Positions 17,733-27,126 of a stretch of 64,000 nucleotides of DNA are shown in pieces. Source of the stretch: Alcaligenaceae bacterium (GTDB lineage: Bacteria; Pseudomonadota; Gammaproteobacteria; Burkholderiales; Burkholderiaceae_B); contig JACCEO010000006.1 in NCBI GenBank assembly GCA_013416485.1, forward strand, positions 124,001 to 188,000, in the 5' to 3' direction. A program made the position numbers and the translations under genes. The notes beneath the pieces are model-generated. The model searched no databases. It was not told where the DNA came from and saw nothing but the letters and a program-made list of their open reading frames with translations. Each line of letters opens with the position of its first letter. Positions within the stretch are counted from its first letter, which is position 1.

Positions 17733-18637
17733 TAGATTGTCCTTGCCTGAGTAACAGTAAATAGGCCATTAGGACGAAATATAAGTACCAGCACCATTAT
17801 TATGTAAGGTACAGCAACTTCTAATTCTGGAGCCATATAAACAGCGATAGATCGAATAATCCCAATTAATAATGCTGCGATTAATGCACCGGCGATTTGA
17901 CCTAATCCTGCTGTTGCAACAACAGCAAAAGATAAAACAATCATGTCGGTACCAGCACCAGGTACTAATGAGGTAGTTGGAACAGCAAGAGCACCACCTA
18001 AAGCACCCAAAACCGCACCAATAATAAACGTAATTAAACTAATTTTTTGAGCATTAATACCCAAAGAAATAGCCACTTCACGATTATGAGTAATAGCGAC
18101 AGTTTGTTTACCAAGCTGAGTAAATCGCAAGAAATATTCAAGCAATAAATAAATAACCAATGCAGTAACGGGAACGATAACTAATTGGTATGTGGTGTAT
18201 GTAATATCACCCAGCTGAATATTACCCAGCCGACTAACCACTTCACTGGCGCTATAAGGCTGGGCACCCCAGATCAAACGCTGGATATCTTCCAGCATTA
18301 AGAATGCACCAAAAGTGATAAGCAGCTTGAGTATGGGGTCGTAGGAGACCGAGCGCCGGATAAGGACAACGTCCATTACACCGCCTAAGAACACGCCCAC
18401 AACAGCTGCGACTAGGAACAACCCAATCAACAGCGCTATGGCCGAGCCCGTTTGTGGCGCCAACCAAAGAATAAACGTGGCTGCAGCGTATCCGCCAAAG
18501 GCATAAAAAGCGCCATGAGCTACGTTTAATATCCCCATTACGCCGAAAATAAGCGTCAAGCCCATTGACACTAAAAATATCAGGCTTGCATAGGCAATGC
18601 CATCCACCAAGGCAAGAGGCAATATGTTTAGGAACAC
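17732..18637 (-). CDS. livH: Branched-chain-type ABC transporter permease LivH
   Basis: A 301-residue inner-membrane permease, the first gene of the liv-ALDH-SDR-ADH-receptor operon. Landmarks are the N-terminal LVDGIAYASLIFLVSMGLTL, FGVMGILNVAHGAFYAFGGY, and the ATPase-contact segment VAISLGINAQKISLITFIIG. The 3' half of the gene (about 17740-18230) is visibly richer in A+T at silent positions than the 5' half, suggesting a composition step inside the gene. The reading frame is intact. Confidence 0.94.
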   Translation of the reverse strand: MFLNILPLALVDGIAYASLIFLVSMGLTLIFGVMGILNVAHGAFYAFGGYAAATFILWLAPQTGSAIALLIGLFLVAAVVGVFLGGVMDVVLIRRSVSYDPILKLLITFGAFLMLEDIQRLIWGAQPYSASEVVSRLGNIQLGDITYTTYQLVIVPVTALVIYLLLEYFLRFTQLGKQTVAITHNREVAISLGINAQKISLITFIIGAVLGALGGALAVPTTSLVPGAGTDMIVLSFAVVATAGLGQIAGALIAALLIGIIRSIAVYMAPELEVAVPYIIMVLVLIFRPNGLFTVTQARTI

Positions 18638-19068
18638 AGGACTTCCTTCCAGAAATTAATCGTGAAAAAGTATATCACCTGAAAATTAACGCCCCGTTCA
18701 CTTTTGCTTAAGGCGTCATTTAGATGTGCTGAAGATTGTTTGTTTAACTAGGCGTGGGGAGTTTTAAAAATCGCAAACCAAGGGTAAACCCCTAGAATAG
18801 ATTTGTAAGATTAAATGCTTATATTTGTCAGTATTGCACTAAGACACATATTACGGTCTTGGTATCTATCAAGACCACCAACATTCTATACCTATGGCTC
18901 TAGGTTGCAATAGTAAAATCCCTATCGGGTTTAATTTTGCATAACAATATAAAAACCCTTATCGCATCAAGGGTATCAAGCACTGACTTACGATCAGTAT
19001 CTACGTAGATGACTGCAGCCTATCTTGCGCCGTTTAATAATTTTAGATAGTTTCTGGGCACAAAAGAA
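18638..19068. other. Long intergenic region with several inverted repeats
   Basis: This noncoding stretch lies upstream of livH (leftward) and downstream of tRNA-Ser (leftward). It contains CTAGGGGTTTACCCTTGG on the minus strand at about 18779-18796, a hairpin GGTCTTG/CAAGACC (18855-18861 and 18870-18876), ACTGA/TCAGT (18982-18998) and a perfect 12-bp palindrome ATCTACGTAGAT (18999-19010). A 32-codon frame starts at ATG 18814 on the plus strand but has no clear ribosome-binding site, so I do not call it. The livH promoter must lie here. Confidence 0.5.
18950..18974 (-). terminator. Possible minus-strand terminator in intergenic DNA
   Basis: On the minus strand ACCCTT-N8-AAGGGT (18955-18960 with 18969-18974) is followed by TTTTTAT. 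The stem is short. It could end read-through from tRNA-Ser or an unannotated small RNA. Confidence 0.4.
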
Positions 19069-19094
19069 AAAAGCCCTGTTTTCACAGGGCTTTT
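19069..19094 (-). terminator. Terminator of tRNA-Ser
   Basis: AAAAGCCCTGT (19069-19079) pairs perfectly with ACAGGGCTTTT (19084-19094) around a 4-nt loop. The minus strand continues with a T run. It lies 12 nt beyond the encoded CCA of tRNA-Ser. Confidence 0.88.
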
Positions 19095-19106
19095 AATTTT
19101 GCTGTT

Positions 19107-19199
19107 TGGCGGAGATGGAGGGATTCGAACCCTCGATGCGGGTATAAGCCGCATGCTCCCTTAGCAGGGGAGTACCTTCAACCACTCGGCCACATCTCC
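19107..19199 (-). tRNA. tRNA-Ser (anticodon GCT)
   Basis: A class II tRNA of 93 nt with a long variable arm (GCATGCGG...CCGCATC). Acceptor strands GGAGATG and CATCTCC pair. The anticodon stem CTCCC/GGGAG encloses CTGCTAA. The discriminator is G and the CCA is encoded. The gene reads leftward. Confidence 0.97.
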
Positions 19200-19339
19200 C
19201 AAACAGGCCGCTATTCTAGCACGATAAAATGATTCTTGGAGCAAATCGTCTACCTACTCCCCTAAACATCCATATTCAGGTAAAGTTTCGCCCTGTAATC
19301 ATGGCCTTAGCCTTTATAAAAAATTTCCGGAGTAATTCA

Positions 19340-20659
19340 ATGAATGCAGTTGTTGCTGCAGTCGTCATCATGCTGGTTCTCAGCTTATGTCGTATACATG
19401 TAGTCATGGCGTTAATTATTGGCGCTCTAACTGGCGGTCTATTAGGGGGCCTAGGCATTAGCGGCACGCTAGCCGCGTTCAATAAAGGCTTGGGTGGTGG
19501 CGCTACCGTAGCCTTGTCTTATGCCCTTCTGGGCGCATTTGCAGTAGCTATTGCCAAATCCGGCATAGCACATGCCTTAGCTGACAAAATACTGTCTATG
19601 GTCGGCAAAAAAAGTGGAAAAGGTACCGAAACGGTTAAATGGCTGTTGATTTTGCTGCTATTAGCCGCTGCAATATCTTCACAAAATATTCTGCCTATAC
19701 ATATCGCCTTTATTCCTTTGTTGATACCGCCACTGCTATACGTCATGGCAAGGCTGCAACTAGACAGGCGTCTGGTGGCTTGTGTGCTCACGTTTGGGCT
19801 GATCACACCGTATATGTTTCTTCCAGTAGGTTTTGGCGGCATCTTCCTAAATGACATCTTGTTAGCCAATGTAATGAAGTCTGGCGTTGATACCACTGGT
19901 GTTAGTGTCATGCACGCTATGTGGATACCTGCCCTGGGCATGGTGGCAGGCTTATTGATTGCCATTTTGTTCAGCTACCGCAAGAAACGGCAATATAACG
20001 TTGAACAGGTAGGGAAAACCGAAGAAATCACCACAACCTATAACCTGAAAAGCCTACTCGCAGCAGGCGCGGCTGTTATTACCGCGTTTGTGGTTCAACT
20101 ATGGCTAGACTCCATGATTATGGGTGCTTTAGCCGGTTTTGTGCTATTTTCGTTGACCCGTGTAGTACGCTGGAAAGAAGCCGACGACCTATTCACAGAA
20201 GGCATGAAAATGATGGCCATGATAGGTTTCATCATGATTGCTGCCTCGGGCTTTGCCGAAGTCATGCGCACCACTGGCGAAGTTCAAACCCTGGTGAATG
20301 CCTCAGCGCTATGGATAGGAGATAGCAAAGCGCTGGGGGCTTTCCTGATGCTGCTGGTAGGCTTACTAGTCACTATGGGTATAGGCTCATCGTTTTCGAC
20401 GGTCCCCATCATTGCTGCTATTTTTGTGCCACTGGCAGTACAACTAGGTTTTGGTCCGCTGGCCATTGTCAGCCTCGTAGGCACTGCGGGTGCCCTGGGT
20501 GATGCGGGGTCTCCTGCATCAGACTCTACTTTAGGGCCGACATCTGGGTTGAACGTTGACGGGCAACACAATCATATCTGGGATACTGTGGTGCCAACTT
20601 TCCTGCACTACAACCTGCCACTACTGGCTTTTGGTTGGGTCGCAGCCATGACGCTGTAA
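19340..20659 (+). CDS. YuiF/NhaC-like transporter (Na+/H+ antiporter family)
   Basis: A 439-residue integral membrane protein with roughly eleven hydrophobic segments. Segments such as [60 protein letters not shown] and the C-terminal [19 protein letters not shown] are typical of the COG2056 branch of the NhaC superfamily. In that branch Bacillus YuiF is a predicted histidine transporter. The start at ATG 19340 is chosen for CCGGAG seven nt upstream; a further 37 codons upstream are open but lack such a site. The substrate may be an amino acid or sodium; sequence alone does not decide. Confidence 0.87.
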   Translation: MNAVVAAVVIMLVLSLCRIHVVMALIIGALTGGLLGGLGISGTLAAFNKGLGGGATVALSYALLGAFAVAIAKSGIAHALADKILSMVGKKSGKGTETVKWLLILLLLAAAISSQNILPIHIAFIPLLIPPLLYVMARLQLDRRLVACVLTFGLITPYMFLPVGFGGIFLNDILLANVMKSGVDTTGVSVMHAMWIPALGMVAGLLIAILFSYRKKRQYNVEQVGKTEEITTTYNLKSLLAAGAAVITAFVVQLWLDSMIMGALAGFVLFSLTRVVRWKEADDLFTEGMKMMAMIGFIMIAASGFAEVMRTTGEVQTLVNASALWIGDSKALGAFLMLLVGLLVTMGIGSSFSTVPIIAAIFVPLAVQLGFGPLAIVSLVGTAGALGDAGSPASDSTLGPTSGLNVDGQHNHIWDTVVPTFLHYNLPLLAFGWVAAMTL

Positions 20660-20675
20660 ATACCCAGCGCCATAA

Positions 20676-20722
20676 AAACAAACAGGGGTCACAAACGATA
20701 AGTTTGTGACCCCTGTTTGTTT
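20676..20722. terminator. Bidirectional terminator between convergent genes
   Basis: A perfect 21-bp inverted repeat (20676-20696 and 20702-20722) with the 5-nt loop GATAA. Its core is CAGGGGTCACAAAC and it is flanked by A and T runs on opposite sides. It separates the YuiF-like gene and lysC and can work for both. Confidence 0.92.
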
Positions 20723-20732
20723 ACCATGAAAA

Positions 20733-22004
20733 CTATTCAGCCATTGGATTGCTGTTTTCCTGATCCAGACCAAACGCTTTATGCAGCGAGCGCACGGCTA
20801 GCTCCATATACTTGTCATTAATAATGACCGAGGTCTTAATTTCGCTGGTGCTAATCATCTGGATGTTAATACCCTCTTCGGACAAGGTACGGAACATCAG
20901 GCTAGCAACACCTACGTGGCTACGCATGCCTATACCCACTATAGATACCTTGCAAACTTTGTCATCCGAAACGATCTCACCTGCACCAACAGCAGGTGCC
21001 ACCTGATTTTTCAGCAAATCCAGAGTACGCACAAAATCGTTACGGTTAACCGTAAACGAGAAGTCTGTTGTGCCATCTACCGATTGGTTTTGCAGAATCA
21101 TATCTACGTCAATATTGGCCGCGGCAACCGGGCCTAAAATTGAATACGCTACCCCAGGAGTGTCTGGCACGCTTAATAGGGTAAGTTTGGCTTCATCGCG
21201 ACTAAAGGCTATGCCTGAAACAACGGCTGCTTCCATTTTCTGATCTTCCTCGAAAGTAATAAGGGTGCCGGAAATTTTTTCTTCTTCTACGGGTATCATG
21301 GGGTCAGTCAATGATGACAAGACCCGAACTGGGACACGGTATTTTCCGGCGAATTCCACCGATCGGATTTGCAATACCTTGGAACCCAACGAGGCAAGCT
21401 CCAGCATTTCCTCGAAAGAAACCACATTCATACGACGCGCTTCTGGAACCACGCGAGGATCTGTAGTGTAAACCCCATCAACGTCAGTAAAGATCAAGCA
21501 TTCGTCAGCCTTCAACGCTGCTGCCATTGCCACAGCTGAAGTATCAGAACCACCACGACCTAAGGTAGTGATGTGTCCGTCTTCGTCTACACCTTGAAAC
21601 CCAGTAACAATAACTACCCGGCCAGCATCCAGATCGGCACGCACTCGGGTGTCGTCTATGGATTTAATACGAGCACGTGTGTAGGACGAATCTGTACGCA
21701 CAGGCACTTGCCAACCTGCGTAGCTTCGTGCGGGTACACCCTGAGACATCAAGGCCATTGCCAACAAAGCGCTACTAGCCTGCTCGCCTGTCGAGGCCAA
21801 CATGTCTAGCTCGCGGCTATCGGGTTGAGGGGAAATATCTTTGGCTAAGCCCAACAGACGGTTGGTTTCACCGGACATGGCCGACGGCACCACCACCACC
21901 TGATGACCTGCGGCATGCCATTTGGCGACCCGTCGTGCGACATTCTGTATGCGCTCAACCGAGCCCATAGAGGTGCCGCCATACTTATGAACAATCACGG
22001 ACAT
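20733..22004 (-). CDS. lysC: Aspartate kinase (LysC)
   Basis: This enzyme phosphorylates aspartate, the first step to lysine, threonine, methionine and diaminopimelate. The 423 residues have the N-terminal kinase signature VIVHKYGGTSMGSVERI, VTGFQGVDEDGHITTLGRGGSDTSA and FTDVDGVYTTDPRVVPEA, followed by two C-terminal ACT domains (LTLLSVPDTPGVAYSILGPV and VSIVGIGMRSHVGVASLMF) for feedback control. Two consecutive ATG codons exist; the second (22004) has AGAG at a better distance than the first (22007). The position after tilS and accA matches the gene order of Bordetella relatives. dapA of the same pathway is at 40370. Confidence 0.96.
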   Translation of the reverse strand: MSVIVHKYGGTSMGSVERIQNVARRVAKWHAAGHQVVVVPSAMSGETNRLLGLAKDISPQPDSRELDMLASTGEQASSALLAMALMSQGVPARSYAGWQVPVRTDSSYTRARIKSIDDTRVRADLDAGRVVIVTGFQGVDEDGHITTLGRGGSDTSAVAMAAALKADECLIFTDVDGVYTTDPRVVPEARRMNVVSFEEMLELASLGSKVLQIRSVEFAGKYRVPVRVLSSLTDPMIPVEEEKISGTLITFEEDQKMEAAVVSGIAFSRDEAKLTLLSVPDTPGVAYSILGPVAAANIDVDMILQNQSVDGTTDFSFTVNRNDFVRTLDLLKNQVAPAVGAGEIVSDDKVCKVSIVGIGMRSHVGVASLMFRTLSEEGINIQMISTSEIKTSVIINDKYMELAVRSLHKAFGLDQENSNPMAE

Positions 22005-22090
22005 CATTTACTCTGCATAAAGTGATACTGCGTACAAAACACACCGGACATAAGCACGTCCGCCAAGCAAAACAGTGTATTTTAACGTTT

Positions 22091-23173
22091 TTAGCCCTGA
22101 ATGTTTTTTGCCATTATCGGGTGGTTAGCCATTAATGCCACCCTACCCCTGACACAGCATATTTGGACACCGGCATGCAACATGGTCAGTTGCCTATCGT
22201 GACCTAAGGCGTGTAAGCCACGCAATTGCCGCATAAGCTCCTGTAGCTTAGCGTCAGATGGCATACCCAAGCCAGCTTGTGCCAACCACCAGCGCAACAC
22301 CAGTGCCTGGCGAGCTGGCGTTAACAAACGCCATAAGGCCAATGAAAAACTTTGAGCATCGTCGTTAGGTTCAAGTCCAGAAAAATCACTGGCAGCGACT
22401 TCATCCAATACGCTACTGGCCTGGGCACTTTGTCGAGCATGACGTGTTAACGCTGCCTGCCAACCTGGCCAACGTTCATTTAACGCTGGTGTTAGCCGCT
22501 CACGTACTGCGCCACGGGTGTAATCGTCACTGTGATTGGTTGGGTCATGTACAGGCGCCCATCCTGTTGCTTGCTGAAATACTTTGGCCTGCTGCAGTAT
22601 CCGTGCGCGATCCACATCTAGCCAAGGACGCACATAGCTATTACCCAGCCTATGACTTAAGGGTGCCATAGCCGCTAAACCTGTTGGACCAGAACCACGC
22701 AACAAACGCAAAATAACGGTTTCAGCCTGGTCATCACGGTGATGCCCCAGCAATATGTACTGCACCCCTATTTGCTGCGCCATGACAGAGAATGCCTGGT
22801 AGCGCGCATCACGGGCCGCCGCCTCCATGCCTTTGCCAGCGCCCAGATCCACTTGCACCCTATGGCTATGGCAAGGAAGACCCAGCTTATGCGCCAGATC
22901 ATGCACATGATCACGCCAACCCGAAGCAGGCGCTTGTAAACCATGATGTATATGCAAACAATGCAGCACAATATTGGCACTACGTGCATAAGCCGCTGCA
23001 TGCAGCGCCAACATGGCCGAGTCAGCGCCGCCACTTAAGGCAACGGCAATTTGCGTGGGGCGCTCTGGTAAAGCAGATAGTGCCTGGGCAATAGGCCGGA
23101 TCAGCGTAGCATCACACCAACGGGTGTCCAACGCCCCCGGCTGCTTAACTACGCGCTTCCTGGAATCGACCAT
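22091..23173 (-). CDS. tilS: tRNA(Ile)-lysidine synthase TilS
   Basis: TilS attaches lysine to C34 of the CAU-anticodon tRNA-Ile so that it reads AUA; it is essential in most bacteria. The 360-residue protein has the ATP-pyrophosphatase PP-loop [16 protein letters not shown] (about 44-59), [28 protein letters not shown] and [11 protein letters not shown], then a helical linker domain. It is shorter than the E. coli enzyme (about 430) because the C-terminal anticodon-binding part is reduced, which I believe is common in this family. The gene overlaps the 3' end of accA by 29 nt on the same strand. Confidence 0.95.
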   Translation of the reverse strand: MVDSRKRVVKQPGALDTRWCDATLIRPIAQALSALPERPTQIAVALSGGADSAMLALHAAAYARSANIVLHCLHIHHGLQAPASGWRDHVHDLAHKLGLPCHSHRVQVDLGAGKGMEAAARDARYQAFSVMAQQIGVQYILLGHHRDDQAETVILRLLRGSGPTGLAAMAPLSHRLGNSYVRPWLDVDRARILQQAKVFQQATGWAPVHDPTNHSDDYTRGAVRERLTPALNERWPGWQAALTRHARQSAQASSVLDEVAASDFSGLEPNDDAQSFSLALWRLLTPARQALVLRWWLAQAGLGMPSDAKLQELMRQLRGLHALGHDRQLTMLHAGVQICCVRGRVALMANHPIMAKNIQG

Positions 23174-24110
23174 AGGTCATTAGGCGGTCTATCCGTTGTT
23201 GGACCAGTTGTTGTGCCGACAGACCAGAAAGTTGCCTAAGCGAGTCGGCCAGTGCACGGCTTAACTGTCTGGCCATAGTGACCGGGTCGCGATGCGCCCC
23301 ACCTATGGGTTCGTTGACAATGCGGTCAATAAGGCCCAGATCTTTAAGGCGCGGTGCAGTAATTGCCAACGCTTCTGCGGCCGTAGAGGCCTTGTCAGGG
23401 CTACGCCACAAAATAGACGCACACCCTTCAGGAGAAATCACTGCATAGGTAGAGTATTGCAGCATCATGACGACATCGCCCACAGCCAGAGCCAATGCAC
23501 CACCCGAACCGCCCTCGCCGATAATGGTCGCAATAATGGGCACTTTAAGTTCTGCCATTGCATACAGATTATGGCCTATGGCTTCAGATTGCCCGCGCTC
23601 TTCGGCACCTACACCGGGGTAAGCACCAGGGGTATCCACAAACGTAAACACTGGTAATTGGAATTTTTCGGCGAGGCGCATTAGGCGCAAGGCCTTGCGA
23701 TATCCCTCGGGGCGAGGCATGCCAAAGTTACGCATAGCGCGCTCTTTGGTATCCCTACCTTTTTGATGACCGATCACCATGCAAGGCGTACCGTTAAAGC
23801 GCGCCAAACCACCCACAATCGCCAGGTCGTCTGCATACATACGATCGCCGTGCAGCTCGTGAAAATCAGTGAAGATTTCACGCACATAATCCAGCGTATA
23901 AGGCCTTTGAGGGTGACGCGCCACCAACGCCGTTTGCCACGACGTTAATTTTGAATAGATATTTTTAGCAAGAGTCTGGTTCTTTTGCTGCAGCCGGCCG
24001 ATTTCTTCAGAAATGTCGACCGCAGAATCAGTTTGAACAAAGCGTAGTTGCTCGATCTTGTTTTCAAGCTCGGCAAGCGGTTGTTCAAATTCCAGGAAAG
24101 TATTACGCAT
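23145..24110 (-). CDS. accA: Acetyl-CoA carboxylase carboxyltransferase subunit alpha
   Basis: AccA forms with AccD the carboxyltransferase that moves CO2 from biotin to acetyl-CoA to make malonyl-CoA, the committed step of fatty acid synthesis. The 321 residues match the family length. Key segments are [18 protein letters not shown] at the N-terminus, [40 protein letters not shown], the [20 protein letters not shown] oxyanion region and [16 protein letters not shown]. It lies between alkA and tilS in the cysS-alkA-accA-tilS unit. Confidence 0.97.
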   Translation of the reverse strand: MRNTFLEFEQPLAELENKIEQLRFVQTDSAVDISEEIGRLQQKNQTLAKNIYSKLTSWQTALVARHPQRPYTLDYVREIFTDFHELHGDRMYADDLAIVGGLARFNGTPCMVIGHQKGRDTKERAMRNFGMPRPEGYRKALRLMRLAEKFQLPVFTFVDTPGAYPGVGAEERGQSEAIGHNLYAMAELKVPIIATIIGEGGSGGALALAVGDVVMMLQYSTYAVISPEGCASILWRSPDKASTAAEALAITAPRLKDLGLIDRIVNEPIGGAHRDPVTMARQLSRALADSLRQLSGLSAQQLVQQRIDRLMTYGRFQEARS

Positions 24111-24146
24111 AAGAGCTAGGCTTCCAAATTAGGACATGCAATTTTA

Positions 24147-24803
24147 TTAGTACTGGACAGCGGCAGGATCAAGGCTGCGCCATAAATACCAGGCAGCCAC
24201 CGTGCGCCAAGGTGCCCACGCCTGGGCAACCTCACGAGCCTCGAAACGTGAAACAGGCTCGCCACTAAAGTAGTGTAGCGAAATTGCCTTAAGTAGGCTT
24301 GCGTCATCCAGGGGCAGCACATCGGGGCGCTGCAGGTTAAAAATCAAAAACATTTCAGCAGTCCAACGCCCTATGCCCCTTACTGAGCATAAGTCCGCAA
24401 TAACCGCTTCGTTATCCATAGCATGCCAAGTGTCAGGCTGTATTTTATCTGCTATGAAATGATCGGCAAGTCCCAGTACATATTCCGCCTTGCGCTTGGA
24501 CAATCCGCCCAAGCCCAGATCGGTTTGCCCCAGCACCTGTACCAGTTCTGGGGTAGGTTCTTGCCCATCACAGGCCACAACCAGCTTTTGCCACAAGGCT
24601 TGGGCTGATTTTAACGAAATTTGTTGACCCACTATGGCCCTAGCCAGTGTCACAAAAGGCGTGGCAGGTGTAGACAGCCATTCCTCGCGATGGTTAGGGA
24701 TCAATCGCTTTAAAATACGATCGCGTTTCATGAGATGGGACGACGCCTCGTCCCAGAAACTGGGCTTATCTGCCCCAGGCATTACCGTATCGACCATAAC
24801 CAT
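24147..24803 (-). CDS. alkA: DNA-3-methyladenine glycosylase II (AlkA-like, HhH-GPD)
   Basis: This base-excision glycosylase removes alkylated bases. The 218-residue protein lacks the extra N-terminal domain of E. coli AlkA and resembles the shorter AlkA/MAG type. It has TLARAIVGQQISLKSAQALW, the helix-hairpin-helix LCSVRGIGRWTAEMFLIF (about 145-162), and LPLDDASLLKA with the catalytic Asp. The start at ATG 24803 lies 4 nt after the cysS stop and has GGAG eight nt upstream; an ATG at 24833 would overlap cysS and lacks that site. Together with mpg at 217 the window encodes two unrelated glycosylases for alkylated purines. Confidence 0.92.
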   Translation of the reverse strand: MVMVDTVMPGADKPSFWDEASSHLMKRDRILKRLIPNHREEWLSTPATPFVTLARAIVGQQISLKSAQALWQKLVVACDGQEPTPELVQVLGQTDLGLGGLSKRKAEYVLGLADHFIADKIQPDTWHAMDNEAVIADLCSVRGIGRWTAEMFLIFNLQRPDVLPLDDASLLKAISLHYFSGEPVSRFEAREVAQAWAPWRTVAAWYLWRSLDPAAVQY

Positions 24804-24807
24804 AGAC

Positions 24808-26256
24808 TTAGCTCCGACGCCATTGTGTAACACCGCCGGCCTTATCTTCTAGTTCGATACCTGCATCACGCAATTGATCTCGCAACTGATCGGCCAGGGT
24901 GAAATCACGGTCTTGCTTGGCCTGGGTTCTGGCATCAATTAACGACTGTATTTCTTCGTTCGAAAGTTCTTGGGCTGCTGCCGAGCCACGATGGTAGCGA
25001 GTCGCCGATTGCAAATAGACAGCCGGATCGGCCTGTAACAACCCTAGCACGTTACCTAATGCGCGTAACAAGCCCGACATGTGTGGGGACGTTGTTTTAT
25101 TGGCTTCAGAAGAAAGTTCAAACAACACAGCAATAGCACCTGCGGTATTGAAGTCATCGTTCATAGCCTTACGGAAAGCAGCGGCGTAAGAGGTATCCCA
25201 ATCAATTTCAACACTAACCGCAGGCACATTATGCAAGGTCTGGTACAACCTATCCAGTGCACTTTGCGCATCGAACAGGTTATCAGGAGCGTAGTTTTGT
25301 ATGCTGCGATAATGATTGCGCACAATAAAAAACCGTAACATTTCTGCTTCACGTGGATTCGCGACATAGCCTGACTGCTGGCCAGCAAGCTCAGCATCCA
25401 CGGCAATGGTGGCACGTATCGTATGAAAATTTCCTAGCGATTTCGACATTTTGTCGTCATCTACCATCAGCGAACCACAATGCATCCACACACCAGCCAT
25501 TTCGCCACCAAAAGCGCCTTCGGTTTGAGCGATTTCATTTTCATGGTGTGGGAATTTCAGGTCAGGGCCACCACCGTGAATATCCAGGGGCAGGCCCAAC
25601 AAGGCCCGGCTCATGGCTGAACATTCAATATGCCAACCTGGACGTCCCATGCCGTAGGCCGACTCCCATTTGGACTCTTCTGGCTCTTCCGGTTTAGCAG
25701 CTTTCCACAACACAAAATCCAAGGGATCACGCTTGCTTGCAGCCACTGCCACCCGCTCACCGGCACGTAAATCATCTAAAGACTTGCCCGATAACTTGCC
25801 GTAGCCAGGAAATTTACGCACTGCGTAGTTCACATCGCCATCGTCGGACTGATAGGCCAAGCCACGCTCTTCCAAACGCTGGATAATGTCCAACATGTCG
25901 GGAACATGGCCGGTAGCACGCGGCTCGTGATCAGGGGATTGCACATTAAGTGCCAGTTCGTCGGCGTGCATGGCATCAATGTAATAGGCCGTCACGTCGC
26001 TTAAGCGTTGGTTGGTTTCTACCGCTCGACGGATGATTTTGTCATCGATGTCAGTAATATTACGCACGTAGTTGACCTGATACCCGCTGGCACGTAACCA
26101 GCGCTGCACAATATCAAAACTGACCAGCATCCGCGCATGCCCCAAGTGACAGTAGTCGTATACCGTCATGCCACACACATACATGCGTACATGACCGGGT
26201 TCTGCCGTCTTAAGCGGTTCTTTGTTGCGGGACAGGGAGTTATAAATATGCAGCAT
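24808..26256 (-). CDS. cysS: Cysteinyl-tRNA synthetase
   Basis: This class I synthetase charges tRNA-Cys. The 482 residues include [20 protein letters not shown] with the HIGH-type motif and zinc-binding Cys, WHIECSAMS (zinc ligands), [15 protein letters not shown] and the KMSKS loop [16 protein letters not shown]-terminal DALR-type helical domain follows, and the protein ends in TQWRR. It is the first gene of the leftward unit with alkA, accA and tilS. The 209-bp gap to the divergent lipoprotein gene should hold both promoters. Confidence 0.97.
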   Translation of the reverse strand: MLHIYNSLSRNKEPLKTAEPGHVRMYVCGMTVYDYCHLGHARMLVSFDIVQRWLRASGYQVNYVRNITDIDDKIIRRAVETNQRLSDVTAYYIDAMHADELALNVQSPDHEPRATGHVPDMLDIIQRLEERGLAYQSDDGDVNYAVRKFPGYGKLSGKSLDDLRAGERVAVAASKRDPLDFVLWKAAKPEEPEESKWESAYGMGRPGWHIECSAMSRALLGLPLDIHGGGPDLKFPHHENEIAQTEGAFGGEMAGVWMHCGSLMVDDDKMSKSLGNFHTIRATIAVDAELAGQQSGYVANPREAEMLRFFIVRNHYRSIQNYAPDNLFDAQSALDRLYQTLHNVPAVSVEIDWDTSYAAAFRKAMNDDFNTAGAIAVLFELSSEANKTTSPHMSGLLRALGNVLGLLQADPAVYLQSATRYHRGSAAAQELSNEEIQSLIDARTQAKQDRDFTLADQLRDQLRDAGIELEDKAGGVTQWRRS

Positions 26257-26465
26257 GTGCCGTTCTGATAAAAATAAATGCGTTATAGGGCCAGCTCGTA
26301 GGCGATCAGCTTGCGGTAAACTGGGCGCAAACAGCTCTCAAGGCTAAAATGGTGGTCGATAAGTATAGCAAGCAGACCCCGCCTATGCTGTATCACTGAA
26401 CTGAAAACGTAATTTACACTAGGTGCCTAGACACCAAAAACCACTAACTAAAAGGCGCACAAGCT

Positions 26466-27098
26466 GTGTTACGAACTTTACGTCCTTTGCTGATCGTCGC
26501 CCTGCTGGCAGGGTTGACCGCCTGCGCCCAACCCCTGAAGTCTACCGTAGCATCGGGCAAAGACAACTCTGTGCCTGGCTCTGGCACGGTAAGCACCCCT
26601 CAGGCAGATACCTTATTCACTGACCCAGCCCCCCACGAAGGCGGCTGGAAGGGCTTGGCAAAATTACTGGAAGCGATGTCGCCATCGATAGACACCAGTA
26701 TCCCGCTAAGCCCTGCGCAAATTACTGACCGGATATCCACACTGCTGGACCAAGGCAGTAACCAAGAAGCACTGGAGATCATAGAAAAACGCGAGCGCCA
26801 GCTAGAAGGCCAAATTGCTCCAGGCAGTGATGTACAACTACTGTTCCTGCACGCTAGGGCGTTAGCTGCGCTGAATCGCCAGAACGATGCTATCGCTTTA
26901 TACCAAAAGATGACCGTACTGTACCCCGAACTTCCCGAGCCTTGGAACAACCTGGCATCGGAATATGTTAAACAAGGGAAACTGGATATGGCCCGCGATG
27001 CCCTGACTATGGCACTAACGGCCGACCCGCATTACAGTACTGCACGCAGCAACCTTAGCCAGGTCCTGCAGCTGCAGGCCCAGCAACTATTGCAATAG
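26466..27098 (+). CDS. TPR-containing lipoprotein
   Basis: A 210-residue protein beginning with a lipoprotein signal peptide: [20 protein letters not shown] with the lipobox LTAC, so the acylated Cys is residue 20. The C-terminal half (about 85-205) carries tetratricopeptide-type helices, for example [40 protein letters not shown] and [20 protein letters not shown]. The start is GTG 26466, supported by AAAGGCG upstream; no ATG precedes the signal peptide. TPRs imply a scaffold or assembly role at the envelope, but no specific function is known. It is 28 bp from the cyclophilin gene, as in relatives. Confidence 0.88.
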   Translation: MLRTLRPLLIVALLAGLTACAQPLKSTVASGKDNSVPGSGTVSTPQADTLFTDPAPHEGGWKGLAKLLEAMSPSIDTSIPLSPAQITDRISTLLDQGSNQEALEIIEKRERQLEGQIAPGSDVQLLFLHARALAALNRQNDAIALYQKMTVLYPELPEPWNNLASEYVKQGKLDMARDALTMALTADPHYSTARSNLSQVLQLQAQQLLQ

Positions 27099-27126
27099 AT
27101 TACTTATTACCTTACTAACGACTATC

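Noticed and set aside
18814-18912. A 32-codon plus-strand frame in the livH upstream region (starts MLIFVSIALRH).
   Set aside because: No ribosome-binding site, biased toward chance-open A+T-rich DNA, and no recognisable homology; short frames of this size are expected by chance.
22008-22090. A lysine riboswitch before lysC.
   Set aside because: The gap of about 83 bp is too short for the element, and none of its conserved core is visible.
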